Shown piece by piece: positions 1 to 8,993 of a DNA stretch of 64,000 bases. The notes beneath the pieces are model-generated. The model was not told where the DNA came from. It saw only the letters and a list, made by a program, of their open reading frames with translations, and made no database searches. The stretch comes from Myxococcales bacterium. Its GTDB lineage: Bacteria > Myxococcota_A > Polyangia > Polyangiales > Polyangiaceae. The first letter of the stretch is position 1. Every line of letters begins with the position of its first letter. Location: NCBI GenBank assembly GCA_016706225.1, contig JADJKB010000025.1:812207-876206 (forward strand). The letters run 5' to 3'. Position numbers and translations under genes: made by a program.

Positions 1-108
1 AGCGACTTCGTGCCCGAGGCGCGCGTCTCCAGGACTGGCAAGACGCTCCCGCCCAAGGGCGGCAGGTCGGGCCGAACACGCAGCTCGAAGCGCGGCCCCA
101 GTCAGTGA
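1..108 (+). CDS. 3' end of an upstream protein (partial)
   Basis: The first reading frame is open from base 1 to a TGA at 106-108. It gives about 35 residues, basic and rich in Ser, Arg and Gly, with no recognisable domain. It ends 16 bases before the GTG of the LptD-like gene, a spacing that suits an operon. With so little visible it could also be a chance open frame in GC-rich DNA. Confidence 0.35.
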   Translation, partial: SDFVPEARVSRTGKTLPPKGGRSGRTRSSKRGPSQ

Positions 109-124
109 GCCCCGAGCGCTGGGC

Positions 125-1978
125 GTGACGGCTCGTGCCGCTGGCGTCCTCTTGTTGGCGACGCTCGCCCTGACGTCGGGGCGAGCGCGCGCTGATGATG
201 CCGCGCCAGCTCGCGCCGAGTACTGGGTCGACTTCGAGGCCGGCAAGGTCGAGCTCGACCCGGAGCTGAAGCTGCTAGCGCTGTCCGAGCACGTGACGAT
301 CCGGGTCGATCGCTACCGGTTGACCAGCGAGCGCCTGACGCTGCGCCGAACGGCCCGCGGCGTGGAGCTCGACGGCACGGGTCGTGTTGCATTCTGCCGC
401 TGTCCGAACGCGCCGGTCAGTTTCGGATTCTCCCGGGCCATCGTCGCGCCGCCGACCGATCTGTTCGTCGAGGACGCCACACTTCGCATCGATGACGTGC
501 CCGTGTTCTGGTCTCCGATCCTCTGGCTCAGGTCGCCGGATCGCGTGGGCCTGCTCGCGCCGCGGGTTGCTTGGCGTGGCGCTGACGGACTCCTCGTGGG
601 CAGCGGTGTGCACTTGCCGCTCGGAGGGCGACGCGGTGCGACCCTCTCGGCGCTCGACGTGTTCGGCGCGGGGTACCTCGCGGGGGGCGTCGATCTCGAG
701 ACGCGTCTCACGACCCCCGCGACGACGACCAAGGTGCGTTGGGATCACCTGCAACACAGCCTGCTGTCGGTCGACGCACATGGCTCCGTGGCCGGCCGAA
801 CGGGCGCGGTGGGGGCGTTTCGCGTCGACGCCATCCGGGGCGCGCGCGGCCTCGAGGCCACGCGCGAGCTGGAGCCCGCGACGCGGCGGTTCGATCACGC
901 GCGCGCCGCGGTCGGCACGAGCGGTGGCGGCTTCGTTGGCTCGTTTGGAGCGATCGGGATCGGCAGGCGAGGCGACGCCATCGACGCGCCCGCCGCGCTC
1001 GGGCCCTTGGCGGGTTTGGGATTTGGTACCGCCCTCGGCGCCGGCGCGAGCCTGGATGGTTTTGTTCACGGCGGCACCCTGGCCGAGCGAGGTGAGGCCA
1101 GCATCAGCCTCGTGTCCGAGCACACCACTCTGCGGGCCGACACCGGGCTGGGGCCGCTCTCGCTCGCCGTCGTGTTCGATCAAGACGCGAGCTTCTGGGG
1201 GCGGGAGGCCGCTTCTGCGGGGGCCGTGTTCGCGGGCGCCCGTGCCGCGCTGGGTCTACCGCTCGTGCGGGTGTTCGGCGACGGCCCCGATCCTGTCGTG
1301 CATCGCGTCGAGCCGCTGGCAGATCTCGGAGTGCGGGTGCTCGAACGGCGCGGGCAGACCTCCGCGCCGGCCGCGACCTTCGACGAGCTGAACGCGTCGC
1401 GTGTCGGGCTCGCGTCCCTTGGAGTGCGCAGCGCGCTGGGGCGTCGCGGCGCACGTGAGGCCATCGAGCTCGATGCTCGCGCGGGCAGCGTCGGCGAGCT
1501 CGGGGCTGACGCACCCCGACCTGCGGCCGCGGCGCTCCTGGCGGCGGACGGCGAGTGGATGGGGGCTTCCACCGAGACGGCCGCCGGGCACGACGTCGAG
1601 CAGGAGCTGCACTCATCGGCCCGGCTGCGAGTCGGTCGAGTCGATGGTCTGCACCTCTCGAGCTACGTCGCGGGCAGCCTGGCGAACGAGCCGGTGAGCG
1701 CCCGGGCCCTCGTGACGGATCACTTCGGTGCGCCGTTGACGAGCTACCTCGATCGTCCGGGCTGGTCTGCCGGCACACGCCTGGGTGTTCCGTGGACACG
1801 CGTGCTGTCGACCGAGCTCGGCGCGGACGCGGACGTGACCCGCGCGCGGGTGCTCGCGTGGCGCGCCGCCATCGGATATCGCCATCCGTGTGGGTGTTTT
1901 TCCGTGCTCGGGCAGACCGGCCAGAGGCTGGGACGCGAGGGCGTGGACGCCGAGGTGACCTTGGATCTGATGCCGTGA
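125..1978 (+). CDS. lptD: LptD-like LPS-assembly outer membrane protein
   Basis: This 617-residue protein resembles LptD/OstA, the outer-membrane beta-barrel that inserts LPS into the outer leaflet. A GTG start gives a signal peptide ending near ARADD (about residue 24). Residues 30-150 look like the OstA/LptA-like periplasmic domain, followed by the family pattern DDVPVFWSPILWLRSPDR and then a long Gly/Ala/Leu-rich region that should be the barrel. Cysteines occur as C91/C93 near the N-terminal domain and C589/C591 near the C-terminus, placed like the disulfide-forming pairs of E. coli LptD. That pairing is my inference. The sequence is divergent and shorter than E. coli LptD (about 780 residues), so LptD-like is safer than proven LptD. 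Confidence 0.75.
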   Translation: MTARAAGVLLLATLALTSGRARADDAAPARAEYWVDFEAGKVELDPELKLLALSEHVTIRVDRYRLTSERLTLRRTARGVELDGTGRVAFCRCPNAPVSFGFSRAIVAPPTDLFVEDATLRIDDVPVFWSPILWLRSPDRVGLLAPRVAWRGADGLLVGSGVHLPLGGRRGATLSALDVFGAGYLAGGVDLETRLTTPATTTKVRWDHLQHSLLSVDAHGSVAGRTGAVGAFRVDAIRGARGLEATRELEPATRRFDHARAAVGTSGGGFVGSFGAIGIGRRGDAIDAPAALGPLAGLGFGTALGAGASLDGFVHGGTLAERGEASISLVSEHTTLRADTGLGPLSLAVVFDQDASFWGREAASAGAVFAGARAALGLPLVRVFGDGPDPVVHRVEPLADLGVRVLERRGQTSAPAATFDELNASRVGLASLGVRSALGRRGAREAIELDARAGSVGELGADAPRPAAAALLAADGEWMGASTETAAGHDVEQELHSSARLRVGRVDGLHLSSYVAGSLANEPVSARALVTDHFGAPLTSYLDRPGWSAGTRLGVPWTRVLSTELGADADVTRARVLAWRAAIGYRHPCGCFSVLGQTGQRLGREGVDAEVTLDLMP

Positions 1979-2027
1979 GCGGCGTGCCGCCGTCGCGCGC
2001 CGTGGCGAGACCGGCTACGCTGCGGGG

Positions 2028-3188
2028 GTGAGCGACGCGGAGCCGAGACCGAGCGAGCCCCCGCAGTCTGCCGGACAGCGGAGTGTGGCCGGGTCGACGG
2101 TGGTGATCGCGGACGACGACCGCCTCACGCGGGAGCACCTGGCAGTGTTGCTCCGGCGAGCGGGTTATTCGGTCGAGGCCATGGCCGACGGCCAGGCCGT
2201 GATCGAGCGTGTGGGCAAGGGCGGTGTCGATCTGGTCCTGCTCGACGTGTTGATGCCGCGTATGTCCGGGCTCGAAGCGTGTCGGATCATCAAGAGCCTG
2301 TCCGCCGAGGCGTTCTTGCCTGTGGTGCTGCTCACGGTGCGGAGCGACACCCAGAGTCGGGTCGATGGGCTACGCATTGGTGCGGATGACTACGTGGGCA
2401 AGCCCTTCGACGAGCGGGAGCTCCTGGCTCGCGTCGAGGCCATGTTGCGCATCAAGAAGCTGCATGACCAGGTGGCCCGTGCCCGCGCCAAGCTCGAACA
2501 GCTGAGTGTGCACGACGAGCTCACGGGGCTCTACAACTACCGCTATCTCCACACGCGCTTGGGCGAAGAGTTCAAGCGCGCCGAGCGCTATCACGACCCG
2601 CTCGCATGTGTCGTCATCGACGTCGACCAACTGTCCGCACTGAACGAGGCCGGGGGCCGAGGGCTGGGTGACAACGTCGTCAAGGGTGTGGCCGAGGTGG
2701 TGCGACGGAGTGTGCGCGAGGTCGACGTGATCGCGCGCTTTGGTGGCGACGAGTTCCTGCTGGTCTTGCCGAGCACACACTTTGCCGGATCGGTCACCGT
2801 CGCCGAACGGATCTGGCGCGACGTGACCGAGCGGCCATTCTTCGGTGACGAGACCGGCCCGATGCGGGTCACCCTCTCGGTGGGGGTGGCGCTCTATCCC
2901 TCGCGAGACGTGCGCTCGAAGGACGCGCTGCTCCGGGCCGCGGACTCCGCGCTGCACCAGGCCAAGCGCGACGGGGGCAACCGCATCTGCGTCTTCCAGC
3001 AGCACGGCTACGTCTACACGCCCGTGGTCGGCCAGAGCGCCCGCGAGACCGCCGAGGACCGCGGTCCACGCTCCGCCCGCCGGTCCCACCCCTCCAGCCT
3101 CCCGCCGCCGTCGGAGTCTCGCACGCCGTCCAGTCCACCGAGCCGCCGCCGACCCTTGTCCGACCGGCCGACGATCAAGCGGAGTTGA
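2028..3188 (+). CDS. Response regulator with GGDEF diguanylate cyclase domain (PleD-like)
   Basis: This 386-residue cytoplasmic protein has an N-terminal receiver domain (about residues 24-140) with acidic residues D29-D31, probable phosphoacceptor D73 (LLDVLMP) and K125 (KPFDE). A GGDEF domain follows (about 155-325). The active-site motif GGDEF is intact at 239-243, and an RxxD inhibitory site (R230, D233) sits five residues upstream, so it is predicted to make cyclic di-GMP with product inhibition. The last 60 residues are Pro/Ser/Arg-rich and probably disordered. The GTG start at 2028 was chosen because the receiver domain begins about 20 residues later. A PilZ protein at 23.5 kb is a possible effector, but no link is shown. 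Confidence 0.9.
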   Translation: MSDAEPRPSEPPQSAGQRSVAGSTVVIADDDRLTREHLAVLLRRAGYSVEAMADGQAVIERVGKGGVDLVLLDVLMPRMSGLEACRIIKSLSAEAFLPVVLLTVRSDTQSRVDGLRIGADDYVGKPFDERELLARVEAMLRIKKLHDQVARARAKLEQLSVHDELTGLYNYRYLHTRLGEEFKRAERYHDPLACVVIDVDQLSALNEAGGRGLGDNVVKGVAEVVRRSVREVDVIARFGGDEFLLVLPSTHFAGSVTVAERIWRDVTERPFFGDETGPMRVTLSVGVALYPSRDVRSKDALLRAADSALHQAKRDGGNRICVFQQHGYVYTPVVGQSARETAEDRGPRSARRSHPSSLPPPSESRTPSSPPSRRRPLSDRPTIKRS

Positions 3189-3256
3189 GCCGAGCCGCGG
3201 CCGAACGGGCTCGGTCGTTTCTCCAATCGACCCGGCTTCGGCTACGCTGCTCGACC

Positions 3257-4639
3257 ATGCGACGCCTGACCGGACTCGTGCTCACGTGCGCGTGCCTCGC
3301 GTCGCAGCCGGCCCTGGCCGACGACAAACCTCCGCCCCGGGTCAACCCCCAGGCGAAGGCGAGAGTTTCGGTCTACACACTCAGGCGCTGCCTGGAGCTG
3401 GCGGAGCTCAACTATCCCAAGGTCGGCGAAGCGCGGGCGCGTCTGCGACAGAAAGAAGCGCAGCTGTCCCAGGCGTACACGGCGCCGTTCAGCGAGTGGA
3501 CGCTGACCGGCGGCGTTGGGCCGGCTCCGACCGTGCGAGGTACCAGCGTCTACAGTCCCAACACGGACGTGGCGCTCACCTCCAACATGGCGCTGGCCTG
3601 GCAGATGGGCATCGACGGTGTGGTCCCGCTCTGGACCTTCGGCAAAATCACGAACTTGTGGGACGCCGCGGACGCGCAGATCAAGGTCGGCGTACACGAG
3701 GTCAAAAAAGAGAAGAACGACGTCAAGCTGTCGGTGCGCAGGGCATTCTACGGTGTGCAGCTGGCGCGGGATTCGCTGAGCCTGGTGCGCGACGCGGCCC
3801 GGCAGATCGACAAACACATGGGGCGCCTCGAGGCGCGGGTGGCGACCGGCGACGGGGACGACATCGAGCTGTTGAAGGTGAAGATGTACCGCGCCGAGCT
3901 CGAAGCTCGGGAGAGCGAAGCGGAGAAACAGGAGCGCATCGCCCTCGCGGGTCTCAGGTTCTTGACCGGGGTCAAGGGCGGGCTCGATATTCCGGATCGC
4001 CCACTGGTGCGAGTGCCGCACACCCTGGCCCCGCTCGGACGTTACCTGGACGCCGCGCGGTTGTTTCGGCCCGAGGTGAACATGGCGCGGGCCGGCGTGC
4101 TGGCGCGCCAAGCTCAGGTGCGCCTCGAGCAATCGCGCTATTTCCCGGACCTGGGTCTGGCCCTCAGCGCGCGCTACGCGCGGGCTCCGGAGGTCACCAA
4201 CCAGACGAATCCGTACGTCAGCGACAGCGCCAACCGATTCCTGTACGGCGCGGCGCTGGCGCTCAAGTGGAAGCTCGACTTCTTGCCCCAGAGTGCCCGG
4301 GTTGCTCAGGCGCGGGCGCAGCTCGAGGAAATTCGCGCGACCGAGCGCTACGCCCTGGGCGGAGTTGGGACCGAGGTCGAGCAGGCCTTCGCCGAGGCCG
4401 CGGACGCGGGAAAACGCGTCGACGCCTACACACGCGCGCAGGGTTACGCGCGGCAGTGGTTGATCAAGGTGCAGCAAGGCATCGATGTCGGCACCTTCGA
4501 CGACGAGGACATCGTGGCGCCGGCCAAAGAGTACGCGCTCAAGCGCTTCTCCCAGCTGAGCGCAGTCTACGAGTACAACATCGCGATCGCGAAGCTGTCT
4601 CAAGCGACCGGTTGGGACTCGATCGCTCCGGTCGAGTGA
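3257..4639 (+). CDS. TolC-family outer membrane efflux protein
   Basis: This 460-residue protein of the outer-membrane efflux protein family would form the outer channel of a tripartite exporter or type I secretion system. The ATG at 3257 is preferred over an upstream GTG at 3185 because it opens directly into a signal peptide (MRRLTGLVLTCACLASQ, cleavage near ALADD). Two long Ala/Glu/Arg-rich helical repeats follow, for example around residues 60-220 and 270-430, as expected of the TolC helical barrel. No inner-membrane or periplasmic adaptor gene is adjacent, so the substrate is unknown. Confidence 0.85.
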   Translation: MRRLTGLVLTCACLASQPALADDKPPPRVNPQAKARVSVYTLRRCLELAELNYPKVGEARARLRQKEAQLSQAYTAPFSEWTLTGGVGPAPTVRGTSVYSPNTDVALTSNMALAWQMGIDGVVPLWTFGKITNLWDAADAQIKVGVHEVKKEKNDVKLSVRRAFYGVQLARDSLSLVRDAARQIDKHMGRLEARVATGDGDDIELLKVKMYRAELEARESEAEKQERIALAGLRFLTGVKGGLDIPDRPLVRVPHTLAPLGRYLDAARLFRPEVNMARAGVLARQAQVRLEQSRYFPDLGLALSARYARAPEVTNQTNPYVSDSANRFLYGAALALKWKLDFLPQSARVAQARAQLEEIRATERYALGGVGTEVEQAFAEAADAGKRVDAYTRAQGYARQWLIKVQQGIDVGTFDDEDIVAPAKEYALKRFSQLSAVYEYNIAIAKLSQATGWDSIAPVE

Positions 4640-4661
4640 GCGGAGCAGAGCCGCCTGCCAC

Positions 4662-4707
4662 GGGGAGGCACGCGCCTCCCCGCCCCAACGAAGTGAATTG
4701 TTGGGGC
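4662..4707. terminator. Double hairpin between convergent genes
   Basis: Two perfect stem-loops lie between the convergent TolC and Fic-like genes. The first is GGGGAGG/CCTCCCC around a 6-base loop (4662-4681). The second is GCCCCAAC/GTTGGGGC around a 10-base loop (4682-4707). There is no clear U-tract, so they may act as bidirectional terminators or transcript-end stabilisers. Confidence 0.55.
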
Positions 4708-4765
4708 CCCACCCCACGCGGGCCGGCTTCGCCGGCTTGCGCCAGGCCAATTTTTGGACAGCTCT

Positions 4766-6478
4766 TCAGACGTTCAACGCGCGCAGGCGCACGTCGTTTT
4801 CGTCCAGCCGCTTCTCGATGCCGGCCAGCCCGTTGTTGATCGACTCGTTGATCATCTGGATCAGGGTCGGCAGGCTGCTCTTGAGCGCCTCGTAATAACG
4901 CTGCCGTTCTGTGGAGTGGATGATGGCCGGGGGGTAGCCCGCGCGCAGCAGGATGATCGTCATCAACATGCGCGCGACCTTGCCGCTGTCGTTCGAGAAC
5001 GGGAACACCCTCAAGAGGTCGTAGTGCACCCGCGCTGCGATGCGCACCGGGTGTTTGATCTTCTTCGGCTCCGGACCGTTCAGCCAGTCGATGACCTGTC
5101 GGACCTTGTAGGCGATCTTGTCCGGCGGCGCGTACTCGTGGAAGTACAGCCGGTGTTGGGGGATGTCCTTGCGGTACTTCAGGTTCTTGAGATCGCCGTC
5201 TTCCGGGTGAAGCGTCAGGTAGAGCTTCTTGAGCGTATCGACCGTGATCGGCGCGCGCTTCTTGTCGCCCAGGTCGCGCACCAGCGCGAGCGCCTGTCGG
5301 TGACGCCGGATCTCGTCGACCACGGGTTGCAGGCTCGAGTCGGAGACCACGGTGACCCCCGGGTCGATGGCGGTGCGCAGCTCTTGGTAGGTGTAGACGA
5401 CGCCTTCGAGCGCGCTGTCGTGATAGACCCACGACATCTCGAGGCTCTCCGCGTACTCGTCGCGGAAGTTCTGGTCGGTCTCGCCGAGGCGCTTCTGGAC
5501 CAGCACGTAGCGGTCCTCGATGGCCTGGGGGATCGGCTCCTTCGGGGGCGGCGGAGGGGGCGGGGGCAGGAGCGGCGGCGGCACCGGGCGTATCAGCGCC
5601 GGGCGCGACTGGCGTCCGCCCTCCAACCGCCGGGTGGTCCCCGCTTGGTTCGGAATCGCGTCGGGTCGGTAGACACGGGTGGTCGATGCGCGACCAGCGC
5701 CGGCCCTCTGCGCGCGCTTGGTGGCGCGAGCAACGCGACCTTCGAGCGCGCGGCGCGCGGCCTCGCGCTCGGCCCGCAGTCGCTCGCGTTCGACCTCTTT
5801 GGCCTTCCGATAGGTCTCCCGCTCGGCGTCCCGGCGCGCGCGCTCTTCGTCCTTGATGCGGCGAGCCTCTTCGCGAATGCGCTCACGTTCGGCCTCGCGC
5901 TCGAGGCGCTCGGCTTCTTTTGCCCGGCGTGCTTCGTCTTTCTCGCGCTGACGCTCCGCTTCTCGCGCCTTGCGCTCCGCCTCTCGGGCGGCCGCCAGCT
6001 CTTTCTGGGCGCGGGCGCGGGCTTTCTCGCGCTCCTTCTGGGCTCGTTCGCGCTCCTTCTGGGCTTGGGCGCGCTCGCGCTCGCGCTCTTTCTGGGCGCG
6101 CTGACGTTCCTTCTGGGCCTGGGCGCGCTCGCGCTCGCGCTCTTTCTGGGCGCGCTGGCGCTCCTTCTGGGCCTGGGCGCGCTCCCTCGCTCGCTCGCGA
6201 CGCAGGGCTTCGGCGCTCGGTTTGCCGGATTTCGCCCGGGGTTTCTGCGCCGAGCGGCTCTTCGTTTTGGCGGCCTTGGAGGGCGCCTTCGCCTTGGACC
6301 GGGTCGGGGCCGCTTTGCCCTTCTTCTTGGGCTTGGCCGCCTTCGCCTTGGCCTTGCCCTTGGCCGGCCTCTTGGCCGGCGCCGGAGGCTTACGCCGTAC
6401 CTTCGCCTTCGGCTTGGCCGTCACCCGGGACTTCTTCTTCCCGATTTTGTTGGTTTTTTTCTTTGTGCGGGCCGGCAT
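4766..6478 (-). CDS. Fic-domain protein with degenerate active site and Lys/Ala-rich coiled-coil N-terminus
   Basis: This 570-residue protein has three parts. Residues 1-75 are a Lys/Ala/Pro-rich histone-H1-like tail. Residues about 85-260 are a highly charged Arg/Glu/Gln/Ala coiled coil made of repeats such as RERAQAQKERQRAQKE. A Pro-rich linker leads to a C-terminal Fic fold (about 320-540). The HPFxDGNGRxxR motif that defines Fic AMP-transferases reads FPFSNDSGKVAR (492-503): catalytic His is Phe492, and the acidic residue, GNG and Arg are altered. The inhibitory-helix motif survives partly as DSALEG, with its first Ser replaced by Asp. I infer a non-catalytic Fic scaffold, possibly binding nucleic acid through the basic tail. 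It stands alone, convergent with the TolC gene. Confidence 0.75.
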   Translation of the reverse strand: MPARTKKKTNKIGKKKSRVTAKPKAKVRRKPPAPAKRPAKGKAKAKAAKPKKKGKAAPTRSKAKAPSKAAKTKSRSAQKPRAKSGKPSAEALRRERARERAQAQKERQRAQKERERERAQAQKERQRAQKERERERAQAQKERERAQKEREKARARAQKELAAAREAERKAREAERQREKDEARRAKEAERLEREAERERIREEARRIKDEERARRDAERETYRKAKEVERERLRAEREAARRALEGRVARATKRAQRAGAGRASTTRVYRPDAIPNQAGTTRRLEGGRQSRPALIRPVPPPLLPPPPPPPPKEPIPQAIEDRYVLVQKRLGETDQNFRDEYAESLEMSWVYHDSALEGVVYTYQELRTAIDPGVTVVSDSSLQPVVDEIRRHRQALALVRDLGDKKRAPITVDTLKKLYLTLHPEDGDLKNLKYRKDIPQHRLYFHEYAPPDKIAYKVRQVIDWLNGPEPKKIKHPVRIAARVHYDLLRVFPFSNDSGKVARMLMTIILLRAGYPPAIIHSTERQRYYEALKSSLPTLIQMINESINNGLAGIEKRLDENDVRLRALNV

Positions 6479-6600
6479 TGCCGAAGCCTCGGCCGCAGGC
6501 AGAGCGGGTCATGCGCTGCGGAAAAAGTCGGCCTGAAAGCTAGTCGGCCCGGACGCTTTTCGTCAACAGGCTTCGTGCGGCCAGGCCCGGCTTCGACCCG

Positions 6601-7425
6601 TCAGCCGGTCGGGAAGTAGTCCGGGAAGAGCTCGCTGTTCTCGAGCACTCCTTCCCGGGCGGTGAGGATCTCGCAGCCGGTCTCGGTCACCAGCACGGTG
6701 TGCTCGAACTGCGCGGACAACGAGCCGTCGGCGGTGACGGCGGTCCAGTCGTCGTCGAGGACCTCGATCTCCCAACCGCCGACGTTGATCATGGGTTCGA
6801 TGGTGAAGGTCATGCCGGCCTTGAGTCGGATCCCTCGGCCCCAGGTGCCGTAGTGGCTGACCTTGGGCTCGTCGTGAAACTGGCGCCCGATGCCGTGGCC
6901 CACGAAGTCCCGGACCACGGAGCAGCCGTGGCCCTCGGCGAACTCCTGGATCGCGGCGCCGATGTCCCCGAGGCGACCCCCGGCGCGGACCTGCGCGATC
7001 GCGAGCGCCAGGCAACGTCGCGAGACCTCGGTGACACGGATTGCGTCTTCACTCGGCTTGCCAATGTAGAAGGTCGCGGATGTGTCGCCGTGGAAGCCCT
7101 TGTAGAGGTGGGTGACGTCGACGTTGATGATGTCGCCGTCCTCGAGCACGCGTTCACCCGGGATGCCGTGGCACACGACCTCGTTGAGGCTGGTGCACAC
7201 ACTCTTCGGGAACCCCTTGTAGTTCAGCGGAGCCGGACGCGCCCCGCGTCGCAGCGTGTCTTCATGCACGAAGCGATTGATGTCTTCGGTGGTGATGCCG
7301 GGGCGAAGCATGCCGCCGACGAGCGACAGCGTCTCCGCTGCCAGGCGACAGACCTCGCGCATGGCGTCGATCTCGCGTGGTCCTTTGATCTCGACCGATC
7401 CCGTACGAAAACCCATGATCTTCAA
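6601..7425 (-). CDS. map: Type I methionine aminopeptidase
   Basis: This 274-residue enzyme removes the N-terminal Met from nascent proteins. The family's metal ligands are visible in order: Asp in NVDVTH, Asp in HGDTSATF, His in VGHGIGR, Glu in TIEPM and Glu in QFEHTV. The His in NEVVCHGIP is the usual substrate-contact residue. Length fits the family. The start ATG overlaps the stop of the upstream lipoprotein gene by 4 bases, so the two are probably translated together. Confidence 0.95.
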   Translation of the reverse strand: MKIMGFRTGSVEIKGPREIDAMREVCRLAAETLSLVGGMLRPGITTEDINRFVHEDTLRRGARPAPLNYKGFPKSVCTSLNEVVCHGIPGERVLEDGDIINVDVTHLYKGFHGDTSATFYIGKPSEDAIRVTEVSRRCLALAIAQVRAGGRLGDIGAAIQEFAEGHGCSVVRDFVGHGIGRQFHDEPKVSHYGTWGRGIRLKAGMTFTIEPMINVGGWEIEVLDDDWTAVTADGSLSAQFEHTVLVTETGCEILTAREGVLENSELFPDYFPTG

Positions 7426-7964
7426 CGTCCGAACGCTCCCAGAAGTCGCGCTTGCTCGATGGCTCTTAGCACACGTTCATTGTCGGCCTCGATGTGCCAC
7501 CGCAGGCTGGCCTGGCCGCTCTCGTTGAAGTGTTTGTAGAGCACGATCACCGATTTGCCCACTAGCTCGTCTGCGCTTGCTTTGAGGGCTGCAAAGCTGG
7601 GGTTCGTCACGCGAATGCTGAGCACGAGCCGCTCGTTGACGCTGGGGCCCTTGAGCGCGTCGCCTACCGGGGCCAGCTCCAACGAGTAACTCTCGGAGCC
7701 GCCAGAGTTGTCCGCGGTCAGCGTGGTCACCCGGGCGCGAACGATCCCGTCGGCGAGCGCGGCTCGGCGCCCGGTGGGTTCGCTGGTGTCGACCAGCGCC
7801 CCGAACACCTCCGCGCCGAGCCGGTCGTCGAGCAGTGCAGCTTCCGCCGCACCGTACGGGGGCAGCGGGCCCGCAGCCGGGTCCCGAGCGGCGGAAGCAG
7901 CGGGCACGCAGGACGCGGCGGCGAGCACCAGGAGCGCCGCGAGGCGGGGCAATGAAGCGGACAT
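7422..7964 (-). CDS. Putative lipoprotein of unknown function
   Basis: About 180 residues from the ATG at 7964. This start was chosen over one 13 codons upstream because it opens directly into a signal peptide (MSASLPRLAALLVL) ending in a permissive lipobox AASC. The rest is a compact soluble domain with alternating strands (for example RLVLSIRVTNPSF and KSVIVLYKHF). I do not recognise the family. Its stop overlaps the start of map by 4 bases, which argues that it is a real gene co-transcribed with map. Confidence 0.6.
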   Translation of the reverse strand: MSASLPRLAALLVLAAASCVPAASAARDPAAGPLPPYGAAEAALLDDRLGAEVFGALVDTSEPTGRRAALADGIVRARVTTLTADNSGGSESYSLELAPVGDALKGPSVNERLVLSIRVTNPSFAALKASADELVGKSVIVLYKHFNESGQASLRWHIEADNERVLRAIEQARLLGAFGR

Positions 7965-8120
7965 TTGGGGGGCGAAGCCTGGGGGCGAAGGAGCTTGCTC
8001 CATCGTTTGTATCGGTCCAACGTCTAAAGCCAGAGCAGTGGCTTGAGCACGGCCGTTTTTCGGTGCTAGCGTCCGGCCACTCTGCTTGCTGACCCATCAA
8101 GGATTTCGGGAGGATAGCCA

Positions 8121-8981
8121 ATGAAATTCCGCACCGTCGGGATGCTCGCGACCGTTACTTTCGTTGCCTTCGGCCTGGCGGCTGTCCCTGCCGCAGCGGA
8201 GGGGAAGGGCAAGCCCGCCGCCAAGGGCAAAAAGACGGAAGAGCCCGCGCCAACGGGCCCCGCGAAGATGAAAGGTACGCTCGGTCTGAGCCCGAAGGGC
8301 CTGTCCTGGGGCACCAGCCTCGAGGCTTTGGCCAAGGTCTACGACAAGGTCTTCGACAAGGAGTTCATGCCGCTCTACAAGAAGGTCCAGCCCGGACCTT
8401 CGATGGACGCCCTCGACAACGAGGTTGCGGACAAGAAGAAGCTGCTCCGCCGCAACAAGATCATGTTCGGTGATCTGCCGACGGGCGTGGACTACAGCGC
8501 GCTCAAGGGTGAGTACACCTACAACAACAAAGAGAGCATGACGAAGCTGACGCTGCGGACCGGCGTCACTCGCAACTTCTTCTTCTTCGACGACAAGCTG
8601 TGGAAGGTCTACGACGAACACAAGCTGCGCAAGGGCGGGCCGTACGGCGAGACCTGGGAAGAGGCGACGGAGCTCTTGACCAAGCGCTTTGGCGCGGCCC
8701 CCTTCAAGGTCGAGGCCGACTACGCGAAAGGGCGGAATTTCGAGGAGCTTCAGTGGACGGACGGCACGACGGTGATCCGCGCGATCAACCGCGCGCCGGT
8801 GATTGCGCTCGTCTATCAGGACGCGACGATCTTCTTCAATCTGGCGAAGTACCGGCCGAACAAGCCGAAGAATCCGCACGCCCTCGACAAGGACGTCGCG
8901 GCCGCCACGGCCAAGCCGCCGCCGCCCGAGGAGAAGAAGCCCGATCCGAAGAACAAGAAGAAGGGCAAAGGCGGCAAGTAG
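8121..8981 (+). CDS. Secreted protein of unknown function
   Basis: This 286-residue protein has a clear signal peptide (MKFRTVGMLATVTFVAF, cleavage near PAAAEG) and a GGGAGG-type ribosome binding site about 6 bases before the ATG. A Lys/Pro-rich linker precedes a globular domain (about residues 50-255) rich in aromatic and charged residues, and the tail is Pro/Lys-rich (PPPPEEKKPD). No enzyme motif is evident. It is divergent from the lipoprotein-map pair, so the interval 7965-8120 should hold promoters for both. Confidence 0.7.
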   Translation: MKFRTVGMLATVTFVAFGLAAVPAAAEGKGKPAAKGKKTEEPAPTGPAKMKGTLGLSPKGLSWGTSLEALAKVYDKVFDKEFMPLYKKVQPGPSMDALDNEVADKKKLLRRNKIMFGDLPTGVDYSALKGEYTYNNKESMTKLTLRTGVTRNFFFFDDKLWKVYDEHKLRKGGPYGETWEEATELLTKRFGAAPFKVEADYAKGRNFEELQWTDGTTVIRAINRAPVIALVYQDATIFFNLAKYRPNKPKNPHALDKDVAAATAKPPPPEEKKPDPKNKKKGKGGK

Positions 8982-8993
8982 CCGCGGCGTCCT

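Noticed and set aside
4754..6619. 621-codon plus-strand open frame with Leu/Gly repeats
   Set aside because: It mirrors the Arg/Glu coiled coil of the Fic-like gene on the minus strand, which has a defined domain order.
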